DNA from: Azorinus chamasolen
Taxonomy: Eukaryota; Mollusca; Bivalvia; Cardiida; Solecurtidae
Reading direction: 5' to 3'
Assembly: GCA_963576725.1 (NCBI GenBank)
Contig: OY755252.1
Coordinates: forward strand, 41,805,552 to 41,869,551
DNA length: 64,000 nt
In this document: one piece after another, positions 1 through 12,800 of the stretch
Numbering within the stretch: the stretch's first letter is position 1
Layout of the letters: each line of letters opens with the position of its first letter
Program-made: the position numbers and the translations under genes
Notes under the pieces: model-generated
Databases searched by the model: none
What the model saw: the letters and a program-made list of their open reading frames with translations, nothing else
Told to the model about the DNA's origin: nothing

Positions 1-643
1 ACTAGCAACTAAACATAACATATCTACTATTCGTGGTTATTAAGTATGGCAAGTATCAGTTCAATAACTTTAAACTGAAGGAGGAGTTTGCCACACAAAC
101 TACCCATGTTTTATGCCAAAATTACATAAAAAACACTATAAGCTCAAGGGGGGATAATTCTCTAATGTGCAACTCGGGACACCAACTTCCCATGATTTAA
201 GCCAAAATGACAAAAAATACTCAAAATTCAAGGGGATTCTGCAATGCGCAGCTCTAAACACATGAAAATTGTGTCGTGCAAATCTACTATTCATGGTTAT
301 TATGTATACCACATATAAACTGAATAACTTCAAAATTGAAGAAGTTTGCAACACCAACTTCCCATATTTTATGGCAAAATGACAAAAAATACTTAAATTT
401 CAAGGGGAGACAATTCTGCAATTCCCAGCGCTAAACACTTGAAAATTGTGTCTTGCACATCTGCCATTCGTGGTTATTATGTATATTAAATATAAACTCA
501 ATAACTTTAAAACTGAAGTAGGGGTTTGCGACACCAACTACCCACATTCAAATGCGGACAGACCAACTCTCCGACTGACCGACGCTGGACAGGGTGATTC
601 CAGTATACCCCCCTCATACAAGTTTGCGGAGTATAACAAGCAT
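1..643 (-). repeat. Tandem-core dispersed repeat, partial
   Basis: Imperfect tandem units repeat the phrase ctactattcgtggttatta at about 26, 286 and 461, each followed by similar AT-rich sequence. The segment ends near 605-643 with a short inverted terminus (ccccctcatac ... gcggagtata). This is the architecture of the bivalve 'pearl' type non-autonomous elements. Cut by the left edge of the window. Confidence 0.6.
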
Positions 644-696
644 TTCAACAAAAATGGACAAAACCTCCCTAAGCACACTGTATAAAGTAATTTTAC

Positions 697-823
697 CTCT
701 CCATGGGGGCAGGAAGTCGAATCTAGACTGGTACTCAAACACATAGGAGTAGGTCTTATTGTACAGGTTCTGTGATCGGATCACCTCATCCATTCCAGTA
801 CCAAACAGGAAGTCTGTCATCAT
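697..823 (-). CDS. Esterase exon 8 (MMTDFLFG block), last exon in window
   Basis: Acceptor tttcag, donor gtaaaa, phase 0 to 1. It encodes MMTDFLFGTGMDEVIRSQNL then YSYVFEYQSRFDFLPPWRG, which matches the family block 'TD..F......A......YxYxFxxxS....PxW.G' that precedes the His-bearing exon. No HGDEL-like exon is found in 1-696, so the gene continues left of the window. Confidence 0.85.
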
Positions 824-3800
824 CTGAAAGGTCATGTGAACATGTATCTTTGATCCTTGGCCGTTTACCTAACCAAAAAACATTTGCTAAAAAAGTAGAC
901 CAAGAACCAAAGTAGAACCAGCTCCCATAGCAGCTGTCTGATCAGGGTCAGCCCTGTTTGCTGATAAAATGATATAGATTTATTCTATAAAACTCATAAT
1001 GCCATAACAAAAATATCAGTTATTTAATATCAACACAGTCAGTGTTTGTTACAACAAGAGCACCGCAAGTGAGTGCCAACCCTCATCTGTCGTCATTATC
1101 AAGATGAACATGCATACCAAAAATGAAGGTTGTAAATGAAAAATTGAAGAAGTTATGGTCAATGTTAAGATTTCGGCGGTCGACGACGACAAGGACGATG
1201 AAAATGAGGACGCGAACGCCGGAGTTACGACAATAGCTTGTGATTTCTTCGCAACAGATGAGCTAAAATTCACCATCAGACAAAGGGTTAACTCTTTCCT
1301 CACCATGGGCAAATTTGTATATATGCATATTAGACAGAGTCAGACATGATGTCTCATCCGGATCAGAACTGTATGACACTCTGTCAGCCTTTCAAAAAGA
1401 TACTGAACTACAACGGTTACTGTACATTGAGAATTAACCCTTTACTCCATAAACACACGTTTGCAAACAGAGTAGATCCAGACCAGATGGTTCCTGAAGT
1501 AGCTGTCCGATCAGAGTCTGCTCTGTCTGCTTTAGATATAATATAGAGATATTTCTACAGTTGGGCTTTACGTCCGACCAACAGTATTTCAGTTATTTGC
1601 AAATGGCACCTGCATGAGACAAGTTATTGTGCTGGCTCACTGGAATGCCCCTGCCATTGGCACATTGTAAGGGCACCCCACCCAGTCACGTTATCCTGAC
1701 ACCGGGCCGACCAGTCCTTAAACTATCCCTTTAATGTCAAGCATAGACAAGGGAGCTACTAGTACCAACTTTTAACGACTTTTGGTATGCCGCGGCCGGC
1801 GATCGAACCCACGACCTTCCATACCTCAGGCAGACGCTCTACCATTGAGCCACATGACCTTTGAAGGTCACTGTGACCTTGACCTTTGACCTCAAAATCA
1901 AAAGGGGTCATCTACTAGCAATAACCAGCCTTCCTTCTAAGTTTGAAGACAGCATGCTGAATAATTATCAGGTTATTGAGCAGACAAGATTTTTTAGTTT
2001 AAGGTCAGTGACCTTGACCTTTGACCAACTGACCTCAAAATCTATAGGGGTCATCTACTGGCCATGACCAATGTTCCTCCTAAGTATGATGGCAGCACAC
2101 CCAATAGTGGTCAAAGTATTGAGTGGACAAAGGTGTAGCTAACAAACAGACAAACTGATGGGCAGACGGATGGACGAGGGCATTATCCATAATACGACCG
2201 AAGTTACCTTCGGGCGTATAAAAAAGATATTGATGAATTTGCAATGACAGTTAATTCACAGAATATGGAGGGAATTTTTGTTAAAACAATGCCAACTTAA
2301 ATGGTATGAGACAGAGAGTGATCATGTGACATCTACAGAGATCATGTGACACCTACATTTATGACCTCCTGTCTGATCCATGTGTAGTTGCTTCTCTGTG
2401 GCCAGTAAGAATACTCAAATGACAGTGCTTCCATTGCGTTCACCATATCTGCCACACTACGATCGCTAAGAAACTCTCTCAAGATATTAGTGAACTGAGT
2501 TGGTGAAATACCAGCTTCCAGAGATGGCATATTGGCTGCAAACAAAATAATAAAGAGTACCTAAGACAGATACTGAAATAAAACTGCTCTGAAAAACAAT
2601 TTTTTATCCTAATATCATCTGAAATTTGTCATCTGCTAAATTCTGTTCTATTTCTTTTTAATCTTTTCCCTCAAATAAACAAATAAACTCTATTTCACAT
2701 CTTTGCAAACAGAATACATCCAGATAAAAATAGCTGCTGTAGGAAATATCTGCTCAGGGCCAGCGCTGTTTACTTATGACACCTGACTGTACAGTTTCTA
2801 CATTTAGTAAAACATTCCCTCAAAATGTTTTACCATAAAGATTATGTTTATAGTGAATATTCATGAAAATATCAATTCTGATTTCATACATAACTGTTCA
2901 TTAGGGAAATACTTAACCTATTCTCTCATGGCTATTAGGGCTGAAACAAGTACCCGGGTACCCGCGGGTCGGGTAGAAATTGGCGGGTACCCGGGTACAA
3001 AATCACTACCCGTTACCCGATATGAAATCTTGAGCAGAATCTAATTGTTAGTTTTCGTAACTAAGTGAAAGAAAGAAAGCTAAAACACGTTAACGATAGC
3101 ATTTATTCAAGCATCCTTTTGTTCATGAGCAGATAAAGCTTGAACAGGCAAGTAGACATAAAAACAGACATATGAAACAAACCTCCGTAAACACATTGTT
3201 CGTTCGTATGCGACTGGTAAATGTGCATTCGTAACTATTCGTTGTATTCCGTAAGGATTCGGAATATAGAAATAGCTGTTTAAGTTCCGTGTGGTAAAAT
3301 TATGTGTCGAATGTTGTTCCGCAGAGAGAATCAACCAATCAAATTTGAGGCCGCGGATTAACCATGACATTTGTTAGTGTAACCCTTTCTCAACGGAAAA
3401 TATTAATATATAGTCTACATGTAAGGTGTGTAACTGCGGACATTACCTTGATCTTGAATCACTTATCTATTTACACAAGATTTACGTTGTGGGACAACAG
3501 AAGAATGATGGAATAGCCTACACTTTCGCCAGATATGTACAACGTACTTTGCTTTCACAAACAATAAAACTTTTATTTTAACACGTTCTCAATTCCATGC
3601 ATGGCCCGGCACATCTGTAACAGTCAGGTTTACGTCACGTTGCTGCTTTTTTAGTGAAATTCAAGCAACGATTCATATTTCATTCGAGAAACCAATAATA
3701 ACCAAGGGAGCAAACTACTGTAGGTACTTCCGATACGTCTATACTATAGCGTTATCGGGTACCCGCGGGTAATAGCAGAACGGGTACCCGGGTAGAAAAT

Positions 3801-6800
3801 TTGTACCCGTTTCAGCCCTAATGGCTATGTTTAGACCTAAACTCTTTGAGTAAATCTATTATAAAAGAGAATTTACTAGAAAAAGGGTTGTTTTTAGAAT
3901 TCTGTAGTTCTGAAACGATTGTGATAAATAGGACATTTGCTCCTATGGATCAAATGTTTTGTTTATCACAATGATTTCAAAAAAAGATTTTTACAAATGT
4001 GTAAAAAGGGGTCATATAAAAAGGGGTCATATAAAAATATGAGGGAATGGGTTAAATGAGAAAGAATAAATTTGGATATTTGTTTTCTCAACTACATGTA
4101 TATACTGTGTGGTAAACAACTAGGATCTTGATGAGATGCCAATTAACTCAGCCCGAACTATTTGCAAATGTAAATTGAGTTGTGGTTTGCGTGATAATGA
4201 TAAGGGCTAAAAGTTTTGTCACTGTACACTGAAATTAGAGATCAGATCTCAAAAGTTTGAAAAAGAATGACAACATCTAAAGTGACACAAAAAATCTTAC
4301 TCTGGATCCAACTTCTTTGCTGAATGTAATACATAATATATGTTCAGCAGAGCTCCAGATAAATTGCGTAAATCTAAACAATTTCAAGAATAGCTCCTTT
4401 ATTTCTCCACCAAATCCTATACTGTGACCACTCTTTAGAATCATCTCCTGGAGGTCACAGTATTGGGTTTGGTGGAGAAATGACGATTTTAGTATTTAAG
4501 TATACACCTTTATCTGTAGCTCTGGTTCAGATTCTCTACTATTTATGAGTCAAGCCTTCATAACCCTTTCTTTCATAAAAAAATTTTTTTCATACCTTTG
4601 CAAACTGAGTAGACCCAGATCGGACAGCCCCTGTAGGAGCCAATGTGTGATAAGGTGTTTATACAGTAAAACCTCTCTAAAACGGCCACTAAATTGTGTT
4701 AATTAGTTGGTATTAAGGGCAGGTGGTTGCTAAAAGCAAGGAGAAAGTAAAACAGAATGCTCCTATAGGAGCGTTATGTTTTACTTTCACCTTGCTTTAA
4801 GCAGCCACCTGCCTTTAACACAAAATATTTGAAGTAATGTATTGGCCATTATAGAGAGGTTTTACTGTATGAAGGAAAGGTTAAATACTTACAAACCCAT
4901 ATTTTTTAACAGAAACTGTTGCTTTAGGGAGGTTTTATTGTACTTACGTATGAAGAAGGAGCCATCATCCTTCACCTGTCCTACCATGACACGCAGCTTC
5001 TGAAACCGACCCTGCTCTCTCATGGACTTGGGGGAGTCTGGCAGGAAAGAGTATTGAGCTCCCTGATAGGGGCCATCCACCACAGGACCCCAAGGGTTAC
5101 CAACTGATCCTTGCTACATGGAAGGAATAAACAAATGCTTTATTACCGCATCTTATGATTCTGAAGATTCTGACATGGCTAAATATTCCTGTGTCCATGT
5201 GCCATTATAAAAATTAATCTAATTAAAATTCATAGCATCATTATTTCTTATTTGAATATTCATGAAGTAAAGGGACAGGACTCAAGATAATTAAACATAC
5301 AACCTGTACACTATATTTACCCTTTAAATGTAGGCAAAAAGGGTGGACCCAGAGTAACCCTTTCAACCCAAGATACACATGTACTGTTATTTGCAAACAG
5401 GGAAGACCAAGATCAGAGGGTGATATCATGAATATCTATTAGCTGAAGTTTTATAATGGAATTTGTAGACAGGATTGTACTGTAGAGTCAGATCTATTAT
5501 AATTTCATAAGCAAACAGAGCAGACCCTGATCAGATGACTCCTGTTGGAGCCTTCTGCACTGGGTCTACAAATGTGTAAAATCACATTTACACGACAGAA
5601 AGGAAAAAGGTCCAAATTCTTCCTGACAGGCCTTTTCCCTATTTAATATTCATGTCAGAAATAAAGGCATCATGAATATTTATTTATATTTATTATGAAT
5701 GTTTATTCTTGCATAAGTACATGTGACTTTTTGAAACTGGTTGAAACCAAAGAGTCAGATCTATTATAATTTCATGAGCAAACAGAGCAGACTGATTATA
5801 TGGCTCCTGAACGAGCTGTCTGATATGGGTCTTCTCTGTTCGCAATGGCCTGAAACAATGATTGTACTAAGGTATTAAAGGGTAAAACCACTGTTAAACA
5901 AATTTGGATATGGTGCAGTTTTGACTACTTGCACTCTTTAGAATCATTTCAAAGAGAAACCATTCTAAAAGAGTGGTCTAAACATAGGGTTTGATGGAAA
6001 AATCACAATTATAGTATTTGAATATGCACCTTATTCAGTTCCTTTACAAATGGGTGATTGGGTAGACTGGGTGTCAGACATTTTAGGACAAATACAGTAT
6101 AAAGACACAGAGCTCCAGATAATATGCATAAATTAAAACATTTTCAAGAATAACTCCTTTATTTCTCCACCAAACCCCATACTGTGACCACTCTTTAGAA
6201 TCGTCTCTCCGAGACGATTCTAAAGAGTGGTCACAGTATAGGGTTTGGTGGAGAAATGACGATTTTAGTATTTGGGTATGCACCCTTATCTGTAGCTCTG
6301 AAGACAGATATACACTAGTAACTTACAGGCACCCGAACTCTGGCAGAGGCATTAACTATCTCGTCCGCTGTTCGGTAAAGTTGCATACAGCTCACCAATC
6401 TCTGGTTGTCATTGGACGGACACCCCAGTTCATTGGCCAGCTCATGTGTATACCTCTTGGCGTCCTCAATGCTAGGTATAACAGCCCACTCGCAGCGGTC
6501 CGAACCAGACATCATGATAGCTTGATGAAACAAGTCTAGAAATGAGATAAGACAAAAATGTGTTCACTTTGTACATTGCATGAAGATGTATTAAGCCATG
6601 AATATTCATGTAAGAAGTAATGACATCATGAATATCAGATTAATCGTTATAACACCACATGAACAACGACATTTTTGGCCAAGGCCATGATTATGGCCCT
6701 TACTTTCTGTGACAAAAATCTGAAGTGGGGGTGTAAATGTCCTATGGACACATTTCTAGTCGTACATAAAGGCTGAAACCACGCAGACCTTGATCAAATG

Positions 6801-9800
6801 CTACATTCTGACATACTGATCTTGATGTACCAAGTGTGAAAACTCTTTACCTCATCTAAATGCCTTTTCATGCATTTACAAACAGAGTAGGCCCAGATCA
6901 GATGGCTACTGTAGAAGCCATCTGATCAGGGTCTGCTCTGTTTGCTTATGACATCATACAGATCTGATTTTGCAGTTTTTGTCAAAGCAAAAAATTATAT
7001 ATATAATTTACATTATAAAATAAAAAAATTCATATATACATATTCATGACATCATTATTTCTTACATGAATATTGAACAGGGAAAGGGTTATATATTTCA
7101 ATTGTTGTATTAAAATGTAAAATAAGGAAATTTATTACTATGGCCATCAAAAGATATCCTGGAAAACATAGTCAAACAGAGCAGACCCTGATTAGAGGGC
7201 TCATGGAGAAAGCCGTCTGATCTGGGTTTATTCTGTTTGCAAAAGCAACAAAAAGAGTGTCTATGAGTGTCTACATTTTCAAGTTCAAACAACTTACTAT
7301 ACGAGCGTGGAGACAGTAGTTGCAAGCCGACACTGGCTCCCCCTGTACTCTGCCCAAATATGGTGACCATGCCTGGATCTCCACGGAAATACCTGATGTT
7401 CTCCTTGACAAATTCTAGTGCCCTCAGCTGGTCCCACAAACCATAATTGCCCGGTGAAAAATTGTCCCCTGTGCTCATGAAACCTGTAAAAACATCCAAT
7501 AAGAAAGAGCCCTTGTGGCTATGAAAACTGAGAAGGTCAAGACAAATCATAGCTGGCATATAATCCTGATCTACAATGTTTGTCATTAATTTTTCACCTG
7601 ATAGAAATGCAGTTTTACAATTTTCGAACAGAGTATAGTCGAGACCATCATATATCACTTTTTGCATAGAAGGTCATATATGACAGGAAATCTCTTTATT
7701 CAGGGGGCCGCTAAGACAGTCTCAACTGTAGATGCATATCAGACAGCTACTGTAGGAAATTGCCTGATCAGAGTTTGCTCTGTTTGCGTAGAAGTTCTAC
7801 AGTTTCCACCTTAACTCATTCCTTCACATTGACACTTTTTTATTGACGACTTTTGGCCTATTCCCTCATACCGACGCCTTTTGATGCTTCTGTAAAGGTC
7901 AGTTTATGAAACCATTGTGATAAATAGCGCATTTGCTCCTATGGAGCAAATGCTCTATTTATCACTGTGGTTCCAAAGTACACAATTCTAAAAAAAAAAA
8001 TCTCTACTAAATGCTCCTTCTCAGTAGATTTTTTCAAAGAGGTCGGATCTAAAGGTAGCCTATGAGGGAATGAGTTAACCAACACTTCCCTTGTTTATAT
8101 GCTGTCATCAAAATGATATCCATAAAGTTATAATGTTCAGTAGAACCTGTCATCAGTGACCATCAAAAGAGAGGTCTAACTAGAATTGTTTTTGACACAA
8201 AAACTGATGTCTCCCCCAGCATGTGGACAAAAAATTTCAAAATCCCATAACTCTGCAGAACGTCATCAAACCAGAAAAGAAATAAACCATGCACAACTAG
8301 GCATGGTTCAGATCAATCCTATGAAGTTTCATGTAAATCCGACCAACGATTTTGGAGAAACCCCGCAGACAAAATTTCAATGTAAAATTTTCAACATCCC
8401 ATATTTCTGAAGAAAATCATTAAACAGGAACAGGAAAAATACAGGCACATCTATGCATGGTGCTGATCAATCCTACAGTACAACCTCTCTATAACGGCCA
8501 CTAAATGGTGTTAATTAGTTGGTATTTAGGGCAGGTTGCTGTTTAAAGCAATGTGAAAGTATTATAAAAACAGATCGCTCCTATAGATGCTTTCTGGTTT
8601 ACTTTCATTTTTGCTTTAAGCAGCCACCTGCCTTTAACACAAAATACTTGATGTAATTTAGTGGCCGTTAAGGAGAGGTTTTACTGTATTAAGTTTCAGT
8701 AAAAATCAGTCAAATGTTTTGGAGAAACTGTGCTGACAGAGTTTTCCATGTAAACATTGCGAAGTCCCATAACTCTGCAGAAAATCATCTACCCGGAACA
8801 GGAATACGATATGCACAACTAGGCATGGTTGGGATTAATCCTATGAAGTTTCATGAAAATGCAACCCAAGGTTATGGAGAAACCGCACGGACAAAGTAAA
8901 ATTGGACGGACGGACACCACACACAAAAACAAAATGTCTCCCCAGTATACTGGGGAGACATAATTATGGTTCTGTTAGGCAGGTAGTAGCTTAATACAGG
9001 TCAAAAGTATTGCAGAAAGCCCCTATAGGAGCCATCTGATCTGGGTCTACTCTGTTTGCAAATGCTTGAAAACCGGTTTATATGTGGGAAAGGGTTAAAA
9101 GATATCAATGTTTAGTCAATGACTGGCCTCTATAGATATGTTATCTCTTTAGAATCGTCTCTCATATGCTTTGGTGGAGAAATGCCGATTTTAGTATTTG
9201 AATTTGCACCTTTATCTAATTGCACCAATACCATTCATTTCCACTTACCTAAAGCATTCACTCTGTAGTTAAACGTTACCACAACAACCCGTCTCTCTGC
9301 TAGGAACACCCCTGGATACTGCTGTGAGGCACCAAGCGTCCAGCCTCCTCCATGGAAAAACACCATGACAGGATACAGAGAGGGATTTGACACGGGTCTT
9401 TCATCTGTTTTCTGGAAACAACCAAACAATTTCCAATGATATCCTATGGTTAACCCTTCGCTTGCTGAATTTTAAAACACATTTTTCCTTCTTTACCCAT
9501 GCCCTGTTGTATAATTACATATATCTTCACTGTGTACAAGTATATCGCTGTGCAATCACTGCTCTGGAGTGCATTGGTTGCACAATCAACTTGTAAATAG
9601 TGCAGGAGCTGTCTCATTTGGGTCTTCACTATTTACAGTTAGGTATATTGATGTGAATAGCAAGCGAAGGGTTAATATTCTTTCCAATAGGACCAATACT
9701 GTAAAGCTCCTCTCAACCAGAACCTTGGTAGAGAAGTCTTAAATTTTGATATTTTAGGGAAGGTGGCTGCTTAATGCATGCTGAATGTTATGCAAAAAGC

Positions 9801-12800
9801 TCCTCTAGGAGCTTTCAGCATGACTTTCACATTGCATTAAGCTGCCACCTGTCTCTAAGAAGACAATAGGAGCTGTCTGATCTGGGTCTACTCTTTTTGC
9901 AAAGGCATATAATATTTATGGAGTAAACGGTTACGCGAGGTGATTCTAATCAGTGCAGACAAGACGTACCGTATGGGTGAGAAATACAGAATTGCCAAAA
10001 TTTGAAGACAAGATGGATACCTGACAATTAACCTGATCTTTAGATCTGATTCCACAGTTTTTGTCACTGACCAGAGCACCCAACAAACAATGCAGCTCCT
10101 TATCACTAGCCAAATTACAATGCAGAGATTGGTATGAATATTTTCTGTACACAACATCAGAGCTAAGAACAGATAAAGGTGGGTACCCCAATACTTAAAT
10201 CATCATTTCTCCACCAAACCCTATACTGTAACCACTCTTTAGAATCGTCTCTTCGAGAGGATTCTTAATAGTGGTCACAGTATAGGGTTTGGTGGGGAAA
10301 TAAAGAAGCTATTCTTGAAAATGTTTTAATTTACACATTTTATCTGCATGGACCTCTGCAACATAACAGAACGTACTGGGAGTGGGTATTACTCTATAGG
10401 TCTAGGACCCACCTAAAGAATAAACTTTTGTGCCCTTTGACCCTTATCTTCATGTATCCTGGCGTTACCGGTTGTCGAGGTATTAAGTTTTCGCCGATCG
10501 ACAATTTGTACTGAAGGGATACTTTACATTTCAAAACTTGCGTGGCTCCTTTCAAGTGTCAGTTTCCTTCATAATATTTATAGTTTCATCAAAGAATTTA
10601 AGATTTCATGTATACATATTAAACCATTACACCATACAGAAAATTTATCATGCCAATAAGACGGCTCTCTTTGCTTTAAGTAATATTAATTTAACACAGA
10701 TCTACCTCTACAATTTCTGCCATGATAAAAATTTCCCTTGTTCATGATGGAATTAACCCTTTCTCCATAAATATGTCTTTCTGCACCTCTGTAAAAGTCA
10801 CTTTTTGAAACCATTGTGATAAATAGAGCATTTGCTCCTCAGGAGCAAATGCTCTATTTATCACAATGGTTTCAGAACTACAAAATTCTAAAAAATTTCC
10901 CTTTCTCTAGTTAATGCTCCTTTTCGGTAGATTTATTCAAAGAGGTTGGATCTAAAAATAGCCAATGAGGGAATGGGTTAAATATTGGCTAATTAATATT
11001 CATATACATGTAGATATTATTTCTAACATGAATATTCATGAGGTTCAGAAAGAGTTAAAGATATCAAAGCACTGATACATTTGACCTCGGTTTATAATCT
11101 CATCCAAAAGACTTTGGTATGGACAAATAAAGTAGAGTCAAATCTATTATAATTTCATAAGCAAACAGAGCAGACCCTGTTCAGACAGCTCCTACAGGAG
11201 CTATCTAATCTGGTTCTACTCAGTTTGCAAACAAACAAAAATGTATTTATATGAAGAAAAGGGTTAAGATTAAAACATTCTAGCAAACCCTCTTACATTT
11301 GGAACAAAAATGTTCATGTAGAGACAGTCTTCACTTGTGTTCTTTGCACGATCAAACCCGGGCACTGTCTGTTTCACCAACCATGGCAGTTGTGGACAGG
11401 CAGGTCGGTAATATGTTGCATCCCAGATTCCTGACCATGATGGTTTCTCTGGTTTCTAAAATAAAAATATATATCATGCAGAGCAATACAGTAAAACCTC
11501 TCTATAATGGCCACTAAATACAGTAAATCCTCTCTATAATGGCCACTAAATTACATCAAGTATTTTGTGTTAAAGGCAAGTTGCTGCTTAAAGCAAGGTG
11601 ATAGAAAAACAGAACGCTCCTGTAGGAGTGTTCTGTTTTACTTTCACCTAAAACTAATTAACACAATTTAGTGACTGTTATAGAGAGGTTATACTGTAGG
11701 TAAAGGTGTGTATCCAAATGCTAAAATCGTAATTTCTCCACCAAATGTTTAGCATATAAGTTGTGACTATTATTCAGAATCGTCACTTCAAGACAATTCT
11801 AAGGAGTGGTCACAATGTTGGGTTTGGTGGAGAGAAAAAAGAGCTATTCTTGAATTTGTTTTAACCCTTTCCCTCATATATAAACATCTTTTCATGCCTT
11901 TGCAAACAGAGTAGACCCAGATGAGGTGACTCCCATAGGGAGTCGTCTGATCAGGGTCTGCTCTGTTGCTTTTGACATGATATACATGTAAATCCGATTC
12001 TACAGTTTTTGTCAAAGCAAAATCTTTGCTTGAAAAGTTTACATTATAAAAAATTCAGCTAATAATTAGTAATAAATATTCATGATGTCATTATTTCTGA
12101 CATGAATATTAAACAGGGAAAAGGTTATATAAACATGATATGATAAATCTATCATCTTCCAAAACACAAATAAATTTCATATTTAACCCTTTACTCCATA
12201 AATACGCCTTTCTACGCTTTTGTAAACAGAGTAGACCCAGATCAGACCGATCATATATAGCCTTAGGAGCCGTCTGATCAGGGTCTTTTCTGTTTGCTTA
12301 TGATATAATATAGATATGATACTACAGTTTCTGTATGATGACCAAAACTTGTCTCCTTGTACGTGCTATATTATAAGAAATTAATCTAATTAATATAATA
12401 TTCATGACATCATTATTTCTTTCATAAATATTCATGGATGCATGAACTAAAGAGTTAATTTAGACTAAAATTCCTCCATTAATTCTCCTTTCATAATTCC
12501 TTGTTGTACTGTCTGCTTCCTATACGCACTACGGAACCATAATAACCCTTTCCTCCATGAATATTCTTGTAAGAAATATTTATTATGACATCATGAATAT
12601 TAATTAGATTCATTGTTATAATAGCACATGGACACAGGATTGTTTGGCCATGGCGGAAACTGTAGAATTATATCACTATTATATCATGTCCAGGCAGAGC
12701 AAACAGGGGCGTAGAAAGGAGTATTTATGAAGTAATTATAAAGGGTTAATGGCATCTGGACGACGATACCGAACCAGAGTTCCAGATAAGATGCATAATT

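Noticed and set aside
1..696. Esterase exon with the catalytic His (HGDEL-like)
   Set aside because: No such motif in any minus frame; the segment is a tandem repeat, so the exon must lie outside the window.
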